64,000 bases of DNA from Candidatus Gastranaerophilales bacterium HUM_1 (GTDB taxonomy: Bacteria; Cyanobacteriota; Vampirovibrionia; Gastranaerophilales; Gastranaerophilaceae): contig DAAY01000003.1 in the NCBI GenBank assembly GCA_002103105.1, forward strand, positions 62,001 to 126,000, written 5' to 3'. The notes under the pieces are model-generated. The model was given only the letters and a program-made list of their open reading frames with translations, had not been told where the DNA came from and searched no databases. This document shows, piece by piece, positions 51,376 through 60,856 of this stretch (position 1 is the stretch's first letter; each line of letters opens with the position of its first letter). The translations under genes and the position numbers were made by a program.

Positions 51376-52338
51376 ATGAAAAAGGTTAGTTTAACATTAA
51401 TTATTCTTATGTTATCTATCTTACCCTGCAAAGCAAAAAGTCCGTTTGAAATAAAGATAGACAAAATTTCACAATCTTCAGTTTTTGTATATCACATTCC
51501 AGATGAGGATGAGGGGCAAGAAGAAACTACCCCTGCTCAAACTCAAGAAGAAGAACCCATTATCACCTCAGACGATGTCACTGCCGATACTTCTATCAAA
51601 CCTAATGACAATGAAGAAGAGGAAGAAGTTGAAAGTGACGAAGAATACAATAATGTTGTCGACGAAGAAGACGAAAACACTTCTGGTGAATACGAGATGG
51701 GTGATATGTACACCGATGTCTTAAAAGGTTATGCTGAATATAATGAAGAAGAAGCAAATACTATCACTCTAGATGATTCTCCAGACGAATTATTAAAATT
51801 AGATATTACAAAACCTGCAAAAGTTGCTAAAAACGATTACACGAGCTTAAAATCTTCTTCGTTGAATTTTTATGACAACCAATATTCAAAATATACAGGT
51901 TCAGAATATAATATTGCCCCAAAATCAAGTACAAATTATAGAAAATACAAAGGTTTTAGTGCAGGTACAACTTATGATCAATGTATTGACTATGCAGAAT
52001 TTGAGCAATCTTCTGGAGTTTTTTCAAGATATGAATATAAAAATTGGGCAATTCGAACTGCATATTCTAAAACAGTAAACTCAACAAATAACAATTATAA
52101 TGATAATTTTTATTTTTCACCAGAATGGAAGGTTAATCAATTTTTCTCATTGAGAGAAGTTTTTTCCGCAGATATTGCAAAACATAGGAAAAAAGCAGAA
52201 GTAGTTCTTTCAATTAATCCTTTTGGCAATAAAGATTCTGACCGTATGCGTTTAGAATTTGGTGCTAGCCAGTCTTATAGCAATACAAATCAAGTTCTTA
52301 GAAGCCAGTTAAAATTCTCAACAAACTTTAAATTGTAA
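51376..52338 (+). CDS. Secreted acidic protein with beta-rich C-terminus
   Basis: 320 residues with signal peptide MKKVSLTLIILMLSILPCKA. Residues about 40-130 are extremely acidic (EEEEEVESDEEYNN, VVDEEDEN). The C-terminal half has alternating aromatic strands (FYFSPEWKVNQFFSLREVF, RSQLKFSTNFKL) ending in a hydrophobic residue, as outer-membrane beta-barrels do. An outer-membrane or surface protein with an acidic linker is inferred; no family is recognised. Confidence 0.68.
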   Translation: MKKVSLTLIILMLSILPCKAKSPFEIKIDKISQSSVFVYHIPDEDEGQEETTPAQTQEEEPIITSDDVTADTSIKPNDNEEEEEVESDEEYNNVVDEEDENTSGEYEMGDMYTDVLKGYAEYNEEEANTITLDDSPDELLKLDITKPAKVAKNDYTSLKSSSLNFYDNQYSKYTGSEYNIAPKSSTNYRKYKGFSAGTTYDQCIDYAEFEQSSGVFSRYEYKNWAIRTAYSKTVNSTNNNYNDNFYFSPEWKVNQFFSLREVFSADIAKHRKKAEVVLSINPFGNKDSDRMRLEFGASQSYSNTNQVLRSQLKFSTNFKL

Positions 52339-52413
52339 ACATATAAAAATATGTTTGTCTGTCATTTAAGTTTTGTTTATAATTAGAATAAGGGAGAGAG
52401 AAGTTTTTTAGAT

Positions 52414-52875
52414 ATGGAAAATTCTGATTTAAAACAGAAGAAAAAACAAAAAGCAAATAATAAAAAACATTTTAAACAAACAGGTTTTTATTATTCTTTT
52501 TTGACGATTGCACTCATTTTTTGCTTAATTCAAATCGGATATGGTGCAATAATGAATGTATCTAAAATCATTGCATACCAAGGAAAAACCGTAACACTTC
52601 AAAACTTACTCAAAAAAGCACAAGCAAGAAATCAAGATTTGAAATCTGAAAAGAAAATGGTAACATCAGATAATAGTCTTGAAGGAATTGCAAGAAACAA
52701 CTTGAAAATGGCTGGAGAAGATGAAGTTTTAATTATCATAAATCAAAAAGTTGAACAACCTAAAAAGAAAAAAGATAAATGGAGTTTAAAAAATTTATTC
52801 AAAAAGAAAAAAGAAACAAAACAAGAAGAAGCTCCAGACAATCTTTATATTCCACAAGAAGTTGTTGAAGAATAG
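52414..52875 (+). CDS. FtsB/DivIC-like septum formation initiator
   Basis: 153 residues: a basic N-terminus (about 1-22), one transmembrane helix (FYYSFLTIALIFCLIQIGYG), then a helical coiled coil (about 55-85) and IARNNLKMAGEDEVLII, the FtsB/DivIC signature. The basic C-terminus (KKKKDKWSLKNLFKKKK) is a longer tail than usual. It takes part in the FtsBLQ-like divisome complex. Its gene is followed 13 bases later by a TPR gene. Confidence 0.82.
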   Translation: MENSDLKQKKKQKANNKKHFKQTGFYYSFLTIALIFCLIQIGYGAIMNVSKIIAYQGKTVTLQNLLKKAQARNQDLKSEKKMVTSDNSLEGIARNNLKMAGEDEVLIIINQKVEQPKKKKDKWSLKNLFKKKKETKQEEAPDNLYIPQEVVEE

Positions 52876-52888
52876 AAATGGATAAATT

Positions 52889-54457
52889 ATGGAAAATACT
52901 CAAAGTTTACAATACATTAAACAAGCATTTGAATTAAAAGATAAAAAATTCTACAAACCAGCAATTGAAATGTTATACAAGGCTCTTGAAATAGAAAATG
53001 ACAATATTGAAATTCTTTTTCAAATAGGAGAGCTCTACTTTTTGATAAATAATTATGCTCGTGCAATTGATTATCTTGAAAAGGTTTTAGCAATAAACCC
53101 TACTCATACTGAAGCTTTGAAATTATCCAAAATAATAAAAGAGCGTCAAGGAAATCTTGATTCTGCTCTGGAAATTTCAACAAAACTTTTTGAAACTCAA
53201 CAAAATACTGAAAATTTAAAAGAATTAGTTAAAATTCTTATTAAATTAAAATTATTCTGCGAAATTGACAAATACAAAACATCTGAATTCTTTAATTCTG
53301 ATGTAAAAATTGAATGTGCGGAAGCTCTTTATGTCAACGGAGAAACAGAACAAGCAAAGGAATTACTAAAAGATTGCAACCCAGATGATGAAAAAGTTTT
53401 ACTTTTAATTGGAAAAATTAAATTTGACGAAAATAAACTTGAAGAAGCTAAAGAAATTTTTGAAAAAATCGGTAAAAATTCTCAAAATCCAGAAGTCCTA
53501 AACTTTTTAGGATTGTTTGAATTAGAAAAAATGAATTTTATCGAAGCAATAAAAGATTTTTCTAAAGCAGCAAATTTCGATAAAGAAAATTCAAAATACT
53601 TATACAATCTAGGCAACGCATATTTTTACAATGGATGGAGCGAAGAAGCACAAAAAGCTTACAGCAAAGCTCTTTACTTAAATCCAGATAATCTTGATTA
53701 TAGATATTCCCTTGCATACTTGTATTTTGACCAGAAAGATTATCAAAAAGCACAAAAAGAAATTGATGCAATTTTAGACATCAACCCAGAACACCCACAA
53801 GCAAGAGTTTTAAAAGCATTGATTCTAGAAGTCAATAAAGATTTTCTTGGTGCAGAACAAATTCTTGAAGAAAATTTGTCAAAAGGATTCAATGATGATT
53901 TTACCAAAATGTCATTAAGCAAAATTTATCTGGATTTAAATATATTCGACAAAGCTAAAAATTTAGTAAATGAAGTCATCGAAAAAAATCCAGAAAACTT
54001 AGATTATTTGAGCGATTTGGCTAATATTTATATTAAAGAAAAAGAATATGATAAAGCACTTGAAATAGCAGAAAAAATCCTTGAATTAAATCCAAATTAC
54101 ATTGCAGGAAATATTTTGGGGGCAAAAGCTAGTTATTTAAAAGAAGATTTTGAAACAGCAAAAGATTACGCTCAAGAAGCTATTTCTTTAGACTTGAACT
54201 GTTCACAAGGTTACTATTATCTTGCTCTTGTAAGATTTAAAACAGAAGATACAGATGAAGCGATAGAATGTATGAAACGTGCAATTTTATATGATTTGAA
54301 CAATCCAGAATATTATGCACAAATGAGTGAATTTTATAAATCAAAACAAGATTACAAATCCGCACTTGAATATATTTCAGAAGCTGAAAGTCTTGATAAT
54401 TCTAATAAATATAAATTTATGTACTCTGAATTAGTTAAACTGAATAGAAAAAAATAA
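52889..54457 (+). CDS. TPR-repeat protein (522 aa)
   Basis: Tandem tetratricopeptide repeats along nearly the full length: QIGELYFLINNYARAIDYLE, YLYNLGNAYFYNGWSEEAQK, YSLAYLYFDQKDYQKAQKEI, LSDLANIYIKEKEYDKALEI, YYLALVRFKTEDTDEAIECM. No signal peptide, so it is cytoplasmic. The partner is unknown. The start codon follows the FtsB-like stop by 13 bases, so the two are probably one operon. Confidence 0.85.
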   Translation: MENTQSLQYIKQAFELKDKKFYKPAIEMLYKALEIENDNIEILFQIGELYFLINNYARAIDYLEKVLAINPTHTEALKLSKIIKERQGNLDSALEISTKLFETQQNTENLKELVKILIKLKLFCEIDKYKTSEFFNSDVKIECAEALYVNGETEQAKELLKDCNPDDEKVLLLIGKIKFDENKLEEAKEIFEKIGKNSQNPEVLNFLGLFELEKMNFIEAIKDFSKAANFDKENSKYLYNLGNAYFYNGWSEEAQKAYSKALYLNPDNLDYRYSLAYLYFDQKDYQKAQKEIDAILDINPEHPQARVLKALILEVNKDFLGAEQILEENLSKGFNDDFTKMSLSKIYLDLNIFDKAKNLVNEVIEKNPENLDYLSDLANIYIKEKEYDKALEIAEKILELNPNYIAGNILGAKASYLKEDFETAKDYAQEAISLDLNCSQGYYYLALVRFKTEDTDEAIECMKRAILYDLNNPEYYAQMSEFYKSKQDYKSALEYISEAESLDNSNKYKFMYSELVKLNRKK

Positions 54458-54531
54458 ATTAATTTGATTTCAAAAAAAATCTAATTATAATTCATGTTAC
54501 CCATCAGTTTAAATAAAAGAGGTTAGGAAGA

Positions 54532-55215
54532 ATGAAAATAAACAAACTTATAACAAAAATATTCGGTGTAATTTCACTATTTGCAATCTCGGCAACTCTA
54601 ACTTTTGCCGCAGAACCAAATATGACAACACCACACCAATATCCTAAAAAATACACTCCTGAATATATCAAACAAATTACTCCAGGGTACAAAGATGTTG
54701 GAAAAGATGAAGTATTCTACGTTGCACTTGATATGCTAAAAGATACAGAAGGAATGTTTTCTCGTAACGCAATCTTAGGAAACAACCTTTCTGGAAAACC
54801 AGTAAGAATTGAATTTCGTAATCTAAGTGAAATCAATGCAGAATATGCAACATTTGATGCTTTAGGATGGAAAAAAAGTAAAAAATTATACATCTATATC
54901 AATACAAAACACAAAAACGCTCCAGCTGGTGCTATTGCAGCATTACTTGCACACGAAGCACTTCACCAAGATGAATACAACTCTCTAGCAGAAGAAACTT
55001 ATGCTTGGACAATGGAAGCTTTTGTATGGAATGATATTTTAAAACTTTATCCAGAAAGTAATCAAGAGCAATATCCTCTTGTAGTGAGAGAAAATACACT
55101 TAAACGACTTTTAGAAAAAGGTAATTATACAAACAAATATATTAAAAAAGCCGTACTTTCTAATTCTGGATATAAAAATTTGCCGTCATATTCTCCTGGT
55201 TTTGATAATTTATAA
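54532..55215 (+). CDS. Secreted zinc-metallopeptidase-like protein
   Basis: 227 residues, signal peptide about 1-28 (cleaved at TFA-A). The motif AALLAHEALHQDEYNSLAEE gives HExxH (His-Glu-Ala-Leu-His) with a distal Glu in LAEETYAW, which would complete a zinc site. A periplasmic peptidase or an inactive relative is possible. The family is not recognised; the surrounding IPGYKDVGKDEVFY-like region is unassigned. Confidence 0.72.
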   Translation: MKINKLITKIFGVISLFAISATLTFAAEPNMTTPHQYPKKYTPEYIKQITPGYKDVGKDEVFYVALDMLKDTEGMFSRNAILGNNLSGKPVRIEFRNLSEINAEYATFDALGWKKSKKLYIYINTKHKNAPAGAIAALLAHEALHQDEYNSLAEETYAWTMEAFVWNDILKLYPESNQEQYPLVVRENTLKRLLEKGNYTNKYIKKAVLSNSGYKNLPSYSPGFDNL

Positions 55216-55290
55216 AGATTTTTGAATAAATACATGTTTTACTTATAAAGTATATTGATAAAAAAAAATCATTGATGTTAAATTAAAACT

Positions 55291-56523
55291 ATGAGAAGAA
55301 GGATTAAAGCATTATTATTTTTTGTTGGCGTAACAGTGACATTCTGTGCATTTCGTACTTTTTACACAACAAACCATAATCCAATGCTTAATTCTGACAC
55401 CAAAACAGTTGATACAACAAGAGTTTCACCTCAAACGTTGTATGACAAAACTTGGCAAACGGTAAAAAGTGAATACTATGATCCAAATTTTAACCACCAA
55501 CACTGGGGAAGATGGAAAAACCGTTATGATGGAAAAATTCAAACAGAAGAAGATGCAAAAGTTGCGATAGAAACTATGCTTGCAAGTTTGGATGACCCAT
55601 ATTCGAGATTTTTGACCAAAGAAGAATTTTCGGAACAAAATACCTCAATTACCTCAAAAATTTCAGGAATCGGGGTTAACATAATAAACGATTCAGGAAA
55701 AATAAGAATAATTAGCGTTATAGAAAACACTCCAGCTCAATTTGCAGATGTTCACGCTGGAGATATAATTCTTGCAATTGATGGGAAAAAAGTTAGTGGA
55801 CTTTCACTTGCTGAAGTTTCTAACCTCGTAAAAGGTCCAACAAACACATTTGTAAGTGTAGATATTTTGCGAAATAAAGAACGAATTAATAAAAAAATCA
55901 TAAGAAAAGAAATAAAAATTAAAACTGTAAAAAGTTACATAGAAAAAAATATTGGTTATATTCAAATTTCAAGTTTTATCAGCAATTCCACCCCCAATGA
56001 ATTTCTAGAAGCACTCGAAAATACAAATAATTCACAGGGACTAATTGTTGATTTAAGAGGTAATACAGGTGGACTTTTAACCAATGCAGTATTCGTTGCG
56101 AATTTGTTTATTGAAAAAGGACGCCTAGTTAGTATTGTCGGTAGAAATGGTTACAGATATGATGTTATGGCTAGAGATACTGACCTAGAAATTAAAAAAC
56201 CAGTAATAGTTTTGGTAAATGGAGCTAGTGCCAGTGCTAGTGAGATTTTATCTGGAGCATTGAAAGATTATCATAAAGCTAAAATTATAGGAACTAAAAC
56301 ATACGGAAAAGGTATGGTTCAAAAAATTATTCCTTTGCCAAATGAAACAGGTTTGAATTTAACAATTGCAAAATACTTAACTCCAAAAGGTAAAGACATA
56401 AATAAAAAGGGAATTTCCCCAGATATAGAAGTTGATTTTACCCCAAAAGATATCTCTGAACGTAAAGATGTACAATTAGAAACCGCAAAGTATATTTTAG
56501 AAAAAATGATTGCAAAAAAATAA
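55291..56523 (+). CDS. ctpA: Carboxy-terminal processing protease (S41, CtpA/CtpB type)
   Basis: 410 residues: an N-terminal membrane or signal segment (about 5-28), a PDZ domain (ISKISGIGVNII, IENTPAQFADVHAGDIILAID, about 125-200) and the S41 domain with the catalytic Ser in GASASASEILSGAL and Lys in GTKTYGKGMVQ. S41 enzymes trim C-termini of periplasmic or thylakoid proteins. The segment DDPYSRFLTKEEF is a family mark. It is monocistronic. Confidence 0.92.
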   Translation: MRRRIKALLFFVGVTVTFCAFRTFYTTNHNPMLNSDTKTVDTTRVSPQTLYDKTWQTVKSEYYDPNFNHQHWGRWKNRYDGKIQTEEDAKVAIETMLASLDDPYSRFLTKEEFSEQNTSITSKISGIGVNIINDSGKIRIISVIENTPAQFADVHAGDIILAIDGKKVSGLSLAEVSNLVKGPTNTFVSVDILRNKERINKKIIRKEIKIKTVKSYIEKNIGYIQISSFISNSTPNEFLEALENTNNSQGLIVDLRGNTGGLLTNAVFVANLFIEKGRLVSIVGRNGYRYDVMARDTDLEIKKPVIVLVNGASASASEILSGALKDYHKAKIIGTKTYGKGMVQKIIPLPNETGLNLTIAKYLTPKGKDINKKGISPDIEVDFTPKDISERKDVQLETAKYILEKMIAKK

Positions 56524-56647
56524 TTGCCCAAAAGTATTTGTTGAGAGTTTGTAAGTATAATTGTTGTATCCGTGCATTAGTTTATAGGTATTAATAATAA
56601 AAACCTTGACATCAGAGTATGTATCGCTTATATTAAATATACGGTAT

Positions 56648-56719
56648 GGCGACATGGCCAAGTGGTAAGGCAGAAGCCTGCAAAGCTTTTATCCCCCAGT
56701 TCGAATCTGGGTGTCGCCT
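56648..56719 (+). tRNA. tRNA-Cys (GCA)
   Basis: 72 nt: acceptor GGCGACA/TGTCGCC, discriminator T, anticodon loop CTGCAAA (GCA), T arm AGTTCGAATCT. Promoter-like TTGACA-N17-TATATT... sequence (CTTGACATCAGAG at about 56607) precedes it. Confidence 0.93.
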
Positions 56720-56747
56720 ATTTTAAAAAGATTATCAAAATTATTAT

Positions 56748-56780
56748 AAAACCCGATGAATTTATCTCATCGGGTTTTTA
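56748..56780. terminator. Intrinsic terminator between tRNA-Cys and the 56812 gene
   Basis: AAAACCCGATGA and TCATCGGGTTTT form a 12-bp stem around ATTTATC. A and T runs on both sides allow it to end the tRNA transcript and the minus-strand lpt operon. Confidence 0.9.
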
Positions 56781-56811
56781 ATTTCTATAAACTTTAATAT
56801 AAAATAATTAT

Positions 56812-57621
56812 CTAATAAACCAACATAAATGATTTCAACATACGACCAGCTCCATCGCCTTTGACAGAAACAACTTCTATATTACGTTTGTAATTCATTG
56901 ATGTTGAACTTCCACCGTCAAACGCCATTGCTCTATCTAAACCTAATTCTTTACAATACTGCTGAACTTCGTACATATCTACTGGATTATCATCTGTAAA
57001 TATTAAAATATGACATTCATTCAAACCTTTCAAACCAATAATGGTTCTTGAAGTTTTATGTAACACAGAAGCAGATTCCCTAATAACATTTCCTTCCGCA
57101 TTTTTAACAATAAATCCTTCTTCTTCTAAATGAAGCTCTGGCAAAATTAATGGTCCACCTTGAGCTGAAGTTATTAAAGAACACCCAAAAGGAACATTCG
57201 CTTTGTGTGAAACTATATCGTACTGAAATTTGTTGCCACATTGCATTACACGAAATTCACTTCTGTTCAAAATCATATTCATATTTTTTCTAAAAAATGG
57301 ATTAGCTAATAACGCATTATTGAACATTGGATCAGCAGCGGTCATTTTGTCTGTTACGATGTATGAAATTGTTTTACCATTTTTAGGGTCAAAGAAACCA
57401 GCATTGACGGTTAGTGTTGCATTTCCTTTTATATGAGCTTCTCTATTTGTTATCAAATCTTCGGAAGCTACAAATTTAATTCTTTTTTTAACTTTTTCGC
57501 CACTTAAAATTATATGATATACACCGTCATTTTTATCAATGGAAATATCACCAACCGCATGAACTGGGTTTGCAACAAGAATAACCATTAATAAACCTAA
57601 AAATATTTTCAATAATTTCAT
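56812..57621 (-). CDS. Phosphodiester glycosidase family protein (NAGPA/DUF2233)
   Basis: 269 residues with a signal peptide (about 1-22). The NAGPA-type domain shows NAGFFDPKNGKTISYIV (about 73), GGPLILPELHLEE (about 155), and DGGSSTSMNYKRN with MAFDGG (about 235). These proteins hydrolyse GlcNAc-phosphodiester links and are periplasmic. It ends the lptB-lptF operon (lptF stop and this start are 1 base apart). Confidence 0.82.
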   Translation of the reverse strand: MKLLKIFLGLLMVILVANPVHAVGDISIDKNDGVYHIILSGEKVKKRIKFVASEDLITNREAHIKGNATLTVNAGFFDPKNGKTISYIVTDKMTAADPMFNNALLANPFFRKNMNMILNRSEFRVMQCGNKFQYDIVSHKANVPFGCSLITSAQGGPLILPELHLEEEGFIVKNAEGNVIRESASVLHKTSRTIIGLKGLNECHILIFTDDNPVDMYEVQQYCKELGLDRAMAFDGGSSTSMNYKRNIEVVSVKGDGAGRMLKSFMLVY

Positions 57622-57622
57622 A

Positions 57623-58741
57623 TTATAAATCCTTTGACTTGTAGAAACCTAAAATAGCACATAAGAAAGCTATTGTCGGAAACGTTGCAGTAATAAGTGG
57701 AGGCAAAATTTCTTTTTCTGCCAACAAATCGAAAAATGGTAATGTTATGTAATAAATAAAAATACATCCAATCGCAATTGTAAAACCAATCAATCTTTGC
57801 TCTCTAGGTTTGCTAAAACCTAACAAACAACCCAAAATTGCAAGTAGAACACAAACAAATGGATGGAAAAATCTTTGCAAATATTTATTTAACATTCCAT
57901 GGTAATCTTCTGACAAGTTTTCTTGTTTCAAAAGATTTACATATCGTTTTAAATTTTTATTAGTAATATCACGTTCTTTCAATGTAGAATAAGTCATTAG
58001 AGTATAAGCATTAGATGCCGTTTTACCTTCTAAAATATTCATTTTATCCAAATGATTTATATCAATATAAATTCCATCATTGGAAATTCTATAATTAGAA
58101 ATATCATTCAAAACCCATTTATCATCATAGGCATAACCAGTTTTTGCAGAATAGATATTTGATAACTGGTGAACATCTTGATAAACATGACTTGAAAAAT
58201 CAAGAACAATTACATTTTCCAATTTCCTATTCATTGATTTAGAAACAATAACTGCCATCAAAGGATGTCCAGTGTTATCTTTTTGAGTATAAATGTACTG
58301 AGTAGAAATCATATATCCTCGGATAGCACGCATTTTTTCAGCGGCATAAGGAGTAGCTCTATCTCCAGTGAAAAAACACAAAGCAGTAAAAATCAAACTC
58401 AAAACTACAACAGGAGTAATAATTCGAGGAAAAGACATTCCAACTGCTCTAAAAATTGTAATTTCAGAATCTTTACTCAATTTATCAAAAGTAAACAACG
58501 TACCAAGCAATAACCCAACAGGGAAAGCTTTATCCAATATTTTTGGCATTTCATAAATCAAAAGAAGGATTGCAGTTTTGAAACCATACTCCCCAGCCAA
58601 AGCACCTTTGATTGTGTTTAACAAAATTTCTGGAGCAATCCAAACAATAGAAAATAACAATATGGCAACTAAAGAAGCCATTGCTACTTGTTTAAAAATA
58701 TATCTATCATAAATAGTAATTTTAGGAAGTTTAAAATTCAT
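57623..58741 (-). CDS. LPS-export permease LptF/LptG family
   Basis: 372 residues with the YjgP/YjgQ architecture: IYDRYIFKQVAMASLVAILLF (helix 1), LILLIYEMPKILDKAFPVGLLLG, a conserved block FRAVGMSFPRII and C-terminal helices FHPFVCVLLAILGCLLGF. It forms the transmembrane channel with LptB. Only one permease gene is present, so a homodimer is implied (as in Cyanobacteria, inferred) or a second copy lies elsewhere. Overlaps the lptB stop by one base. Confidence 0.92.
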   Translation of the reverse strand: MNFKLPKITIYDRYIFKQVAMASLVAILLFSIVWIAPEILLNTIKGALAGEYGFKTAILLLIYEMPKILDKAFPVGLLLGTLFTFDKLSKDSEITIFRAVGMSFPRIITPVVVLSLIFTALCFFTGDRATPYAAEKMRAIRGYMISTQYIYTQKDNTGHPLMAVIVSKSMNRKLENVIVLDFSSHVYQDVHQLSNIYSAKTGYAYDDKWVLNDISNYRISNDGIYIDINHLDKMNILEGKTASNAYTLMTYSTLKERDITNKNLKRYVNLLKQENLSEDYHGMLNKYLQRFFHPFVCVLLAILGCLLGFSKPREQRLIGFTIAIGCIFIYYITLPFFDLLAEKEILPPLITATFPTIAFLCAILGFYKSKDL

Positions 58742-59466
58742 TATAAAGTGAAGTCCTTTCCTAAATAAAATTCTTTAGCAACAGGGTTAACAGCAACTTC
58801 TTCACTCTTACCTTGAATTTTAATTTTACCATCAAAAATTACATAAGCTCTATCAGTAATAGACAATGTAGCTTTAGGGTTGTGGTCAGTAATCAACACC
58901 CCTAAACCTTTTTCTTCTGAAAGTTTTCTAATATTATCTTTAATTTCACCAATAGCGATAGGGTCAATACCAGTAAATGGTTCATCTAAAAGAATAAAAT
59001 CTGGACTTGCAGCCAAAGCTCTCGCAAGTTCAACTCTACGTCTTTCACCGCCAGATAAAGAAATTGCAGTTGAACTACGCAATCTTGCAACCCCAAACTC
59101 TGCCAAAAGTTCTTCTAATTTCTTTTTCTTTTCACATTCAGTTAACTTATCATTCATTTGAAGAACAAGTTTAATATTTTCTTCAACAGATAAACTTCTA
59201 AAAATTGAAGCTTCTTGAGGTAGGTAACCAATACCTGCTTTTGCTCTAACGTGCATAGGCCAAGATGAAATTTCTTGTCCATCTAGGGTAATGCTACCCT
59301 TGTTAGGTTTAACCAAACCAACAACCATATAGAAAGTTGTAGTTTTACCTGCTCCATTTGGACCTAAAAGACAAACAACTTCACCTTTACTAATGTTGAA
59401 AGAAACATCATTAACAACACTTCTATCCCCGTATATTTTTATTAAATTTTTTGCCTCAATTCTCAT
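58741..59466 (-). CDS. lptB: LPS-export ATPase LptB
   Basis: 241 residues: Walker A LLGPNGAGKTTTFY (about 33), signature SLSGGERRRVELARALA (about 137), Walker B DFILLDEPFTGIDPI, and the H-loop ITDHNPKA. The LptB N-terminus (LIKIYGDRSVVNDVSFN) is typical. It energises LPS transport from the inner membrane. The first gene of the operon lptB-lptF-56812, on the minus strand. Confidence 0.95.
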   Translation of the reverse strand: MRIEAKNLIKIYGDRSVVNDVSFNISKGEVVCLLGPNGAGKTTTFYMVVGLVKPNKGSITLDGQEISSWPMHVRAKAGIGYLPQEASIFRSLSVEENIKLVLQMNDKLTECEKKKKLEELLAEFGVARLRSSTAISLSGGERRRVELARALAASPDFILLDEPFTGIDPIAIGEIKDNIRKLSEEKGLGVLITDHNPKATLSITDRAYVIFDGKIKIQGKSEEVAVNPVAKEFYLGKDFTL

Positions 59467-59766
59467 TTTATCCCCTTATCATTCGTAGTATCATTTTACT
59501 CAAAAAAAGTACATAATGCAAATATTCTCAACCATATAAAGTTAAAGATTTTTATTTTTATATAAACATTAAGAATTGTAAAACTTGATTAAAAACATGT
59601 TACTTTTTCTGGGCAAATGGGTATAAAAAGCATGTACACAAACCATTTTCTTTTTCTTTATTTTCTCCTACACACTAACCTTTTACCGAATAAAGCCGAC
59701 ACTACAACGGCTATTTTTCTTTGCTTGAAGTTTACTAAGTCTATAAGTGACTTATAATTTTCAATA
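59467..59766. other. Intergenic region between lptB and a prepilin gene
   Basis: No gene. It contains a terminator-like hairpin (59694-59712), and AT-rich sequence upstream of lptB with TTGATTAAAAACATGTTAC near 59587. I see no other recognisable element. Confidence 0.5.
59694..59712 (-). terminator. Terminator-like hairpin after the prepilin gene
   Basis: AGCCG and CGGCT pair across nine bases, flanked by A/T runs (ATAA left, ATTTTT right). It can end the prepilin transcript on the minus strand. The stem is only 5 bp, so this is moderate. Confidence 0.5.
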
Positions 59767-60456
59767 TTAGTACTGCAATTTTAATGGATAATCTTTTGGG
59801 ATTTTCCAACCATTGTTTTTTATCATTGCGGTACAATAATATCCTGAATTTGCACAAGAATAAGTCGCACCACTTTTTAAATGTGCTTCACTTCCATCCC
59901 AATCATACAAATATGGCTCTATGCCTTTATTATAATGATATTTCCAACTCTCTGCTTCTGAGATGGGGTAAAATATAAACATAAAACTACATGTCCCAAT
60001 AGGCTTATTTCTTGCAATACATTTTTCAGCATCTTTTGGGAAAAATGTAATATCTCTTGTTCCCCACACGTTGTATGCGAATGCTCCTCCATCTGGTAGT
60101 ACATATAGTATTTTATCTTGCCCATGGTGTATTCTCTTTTTATATGCAATTTGCATATATGGTCGTAAATAAGTGTCGAAGGCTTTTTCTACTCCAGTTT
60201 GGTTTTCTTGTCCACCAGTAATAATACCATCATTGTCCCAGTAATCATCCCAAGTATCAACGTCACCGTTTTCAGCGACTGAAAGTCTAATGGCTTGGTT
60301 GAAAACTGAATAGAATTTTGCCAAGCGAGTTTCAGTAATCTTTTTATTATAAGAAGTTATCAACCCAGGGATTGTAATTGCTGCAACAACTCCAATGACT
60401 CCTAACGTAATCAATACTTCTGCCAATGTAAATGCAAGTTTTTCTTTTATTTCCAT
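59767..60456 (-). CDS. Type IV prepilin-like protein
   Basis: 230 residues. The class III leader AFTLAEVLITLGVIGVVAAIT follows a short MEIKEKL leader, so the ATG at 60456 is chosen over 60480. The pilin body has KITETRLAKFYSVFNQAIRL and Cys-containing loops (EKCIARNKPIGTCSFMF, CANSGYYCTAM). Prepilin peptidase processing is expected. Divergent XRE regulator and palindrome at 60475-60488 overlap its upstream region. Confidence 0.87.
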   Translation of the reverse strand: MEIKEKLAFTLAEVLITLGVIGVVAAITIPGLITSYNKKITETRLAKFYSVFNQAIRLSVAENGDVDTWDDYWDNDGIITGGQENQTGVEKAFDTYLRPYMQIAYKKRIHHGQDKILYVLPDGGAFAYNVWGTRDITFFPKDAEKCIARNKPIGTCSFMFIFYPISEAESWKYHYNKGIEPYLYDWDGSEAHLKSGATYSCANSGYYCTAMIKNNGWKIPKDYPLKLQY

Positions 60457-60474
60457 CTCATCCTCATTTCTATA

Positions 60475-60488
60475 ACCCATATATGGGT
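60475..60488. promoter_or_regulatory. 14-bp palindrome, candidate XRE operator
   Basis: ACCCATATATGGGT is a perfect 14-bp palindrome 23 bases before the XRE regulator ATG and just before the prepilin gene start. Shared divergent regulation of the two genes is inferred. Confidence 0.6.
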
Positions 60489-60510
60489 CATTTGTTTAAA
60501 GGATTTTTTC

Positions 60511-60786
60511 ATGAATGAAAAAGAAAAAACTTATTGCAAGATGTTTGGCAAGGCTTTAAGGGATTTAAGAGTTGCAAAAACTGGTAAAAGTTCAATATTA
60601 TTTGCTTATGAAAATGACATTCCAAAATCTACTTTGACACGAATTGAGCGTGGTGAAAATGAGGCTCAGCTTATTACTCTCAAAAAAATTGCTGAAGCGT
60701 TTGGATGGTCGATGGAAGAATTATTTAAACATATTGAAGAAAACATTCCGAAAGATTTTAAAATCTTTGACGATGAGCATTATTAA
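60511..60786 (+). CDS. XRE-family transcriptional regulator
   Basis: 91 residues with one helix-turn-helix (ILFAYENDIPKSTLTRIERG, about 28-50) and a C-terminal helix ITLKKIAEAFGWSMEELFKH. The acidic tail is short. It is divergent from the prepilin gene with the palindrome 60475-60488 between them. Terminator at 60793-60822. Confidence 0.88.
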   Translation: MNEKEKTYCKMFGKALRDLRVAKTGKSSILFAYENDIPKSTLTRIERGENEAQLITLKKIAEAFGWSMEELFKHIEENIPKDFKIFDDEHY

Positions 60787-60792
60787 AAAACA

Positions 60793-60822
60793 AAAAATCC
60801 AGATATTTCTATCTGGATTTTT
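60793..60822. terminator. Intrinsic terminator between the XRE gene and tpiA
   Basis: AAAAATCCAGATA and TATCTGGATTTTT form a 13-bp stem with loop TTTC. A and T runs serve both converging genes. Confidence 0.9.
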
Positions 60823-60856
60823 CATTTCGACTGTCAATCAATCTTTTATTCAAAAA

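Noticed and set aside
56566..56647. Further promoter elements before tRNA-Cys
   Set aside because: A TTGACA is present, but the -10 spacing could not be fixed confidently, so it is mentioned only with the tRNA.
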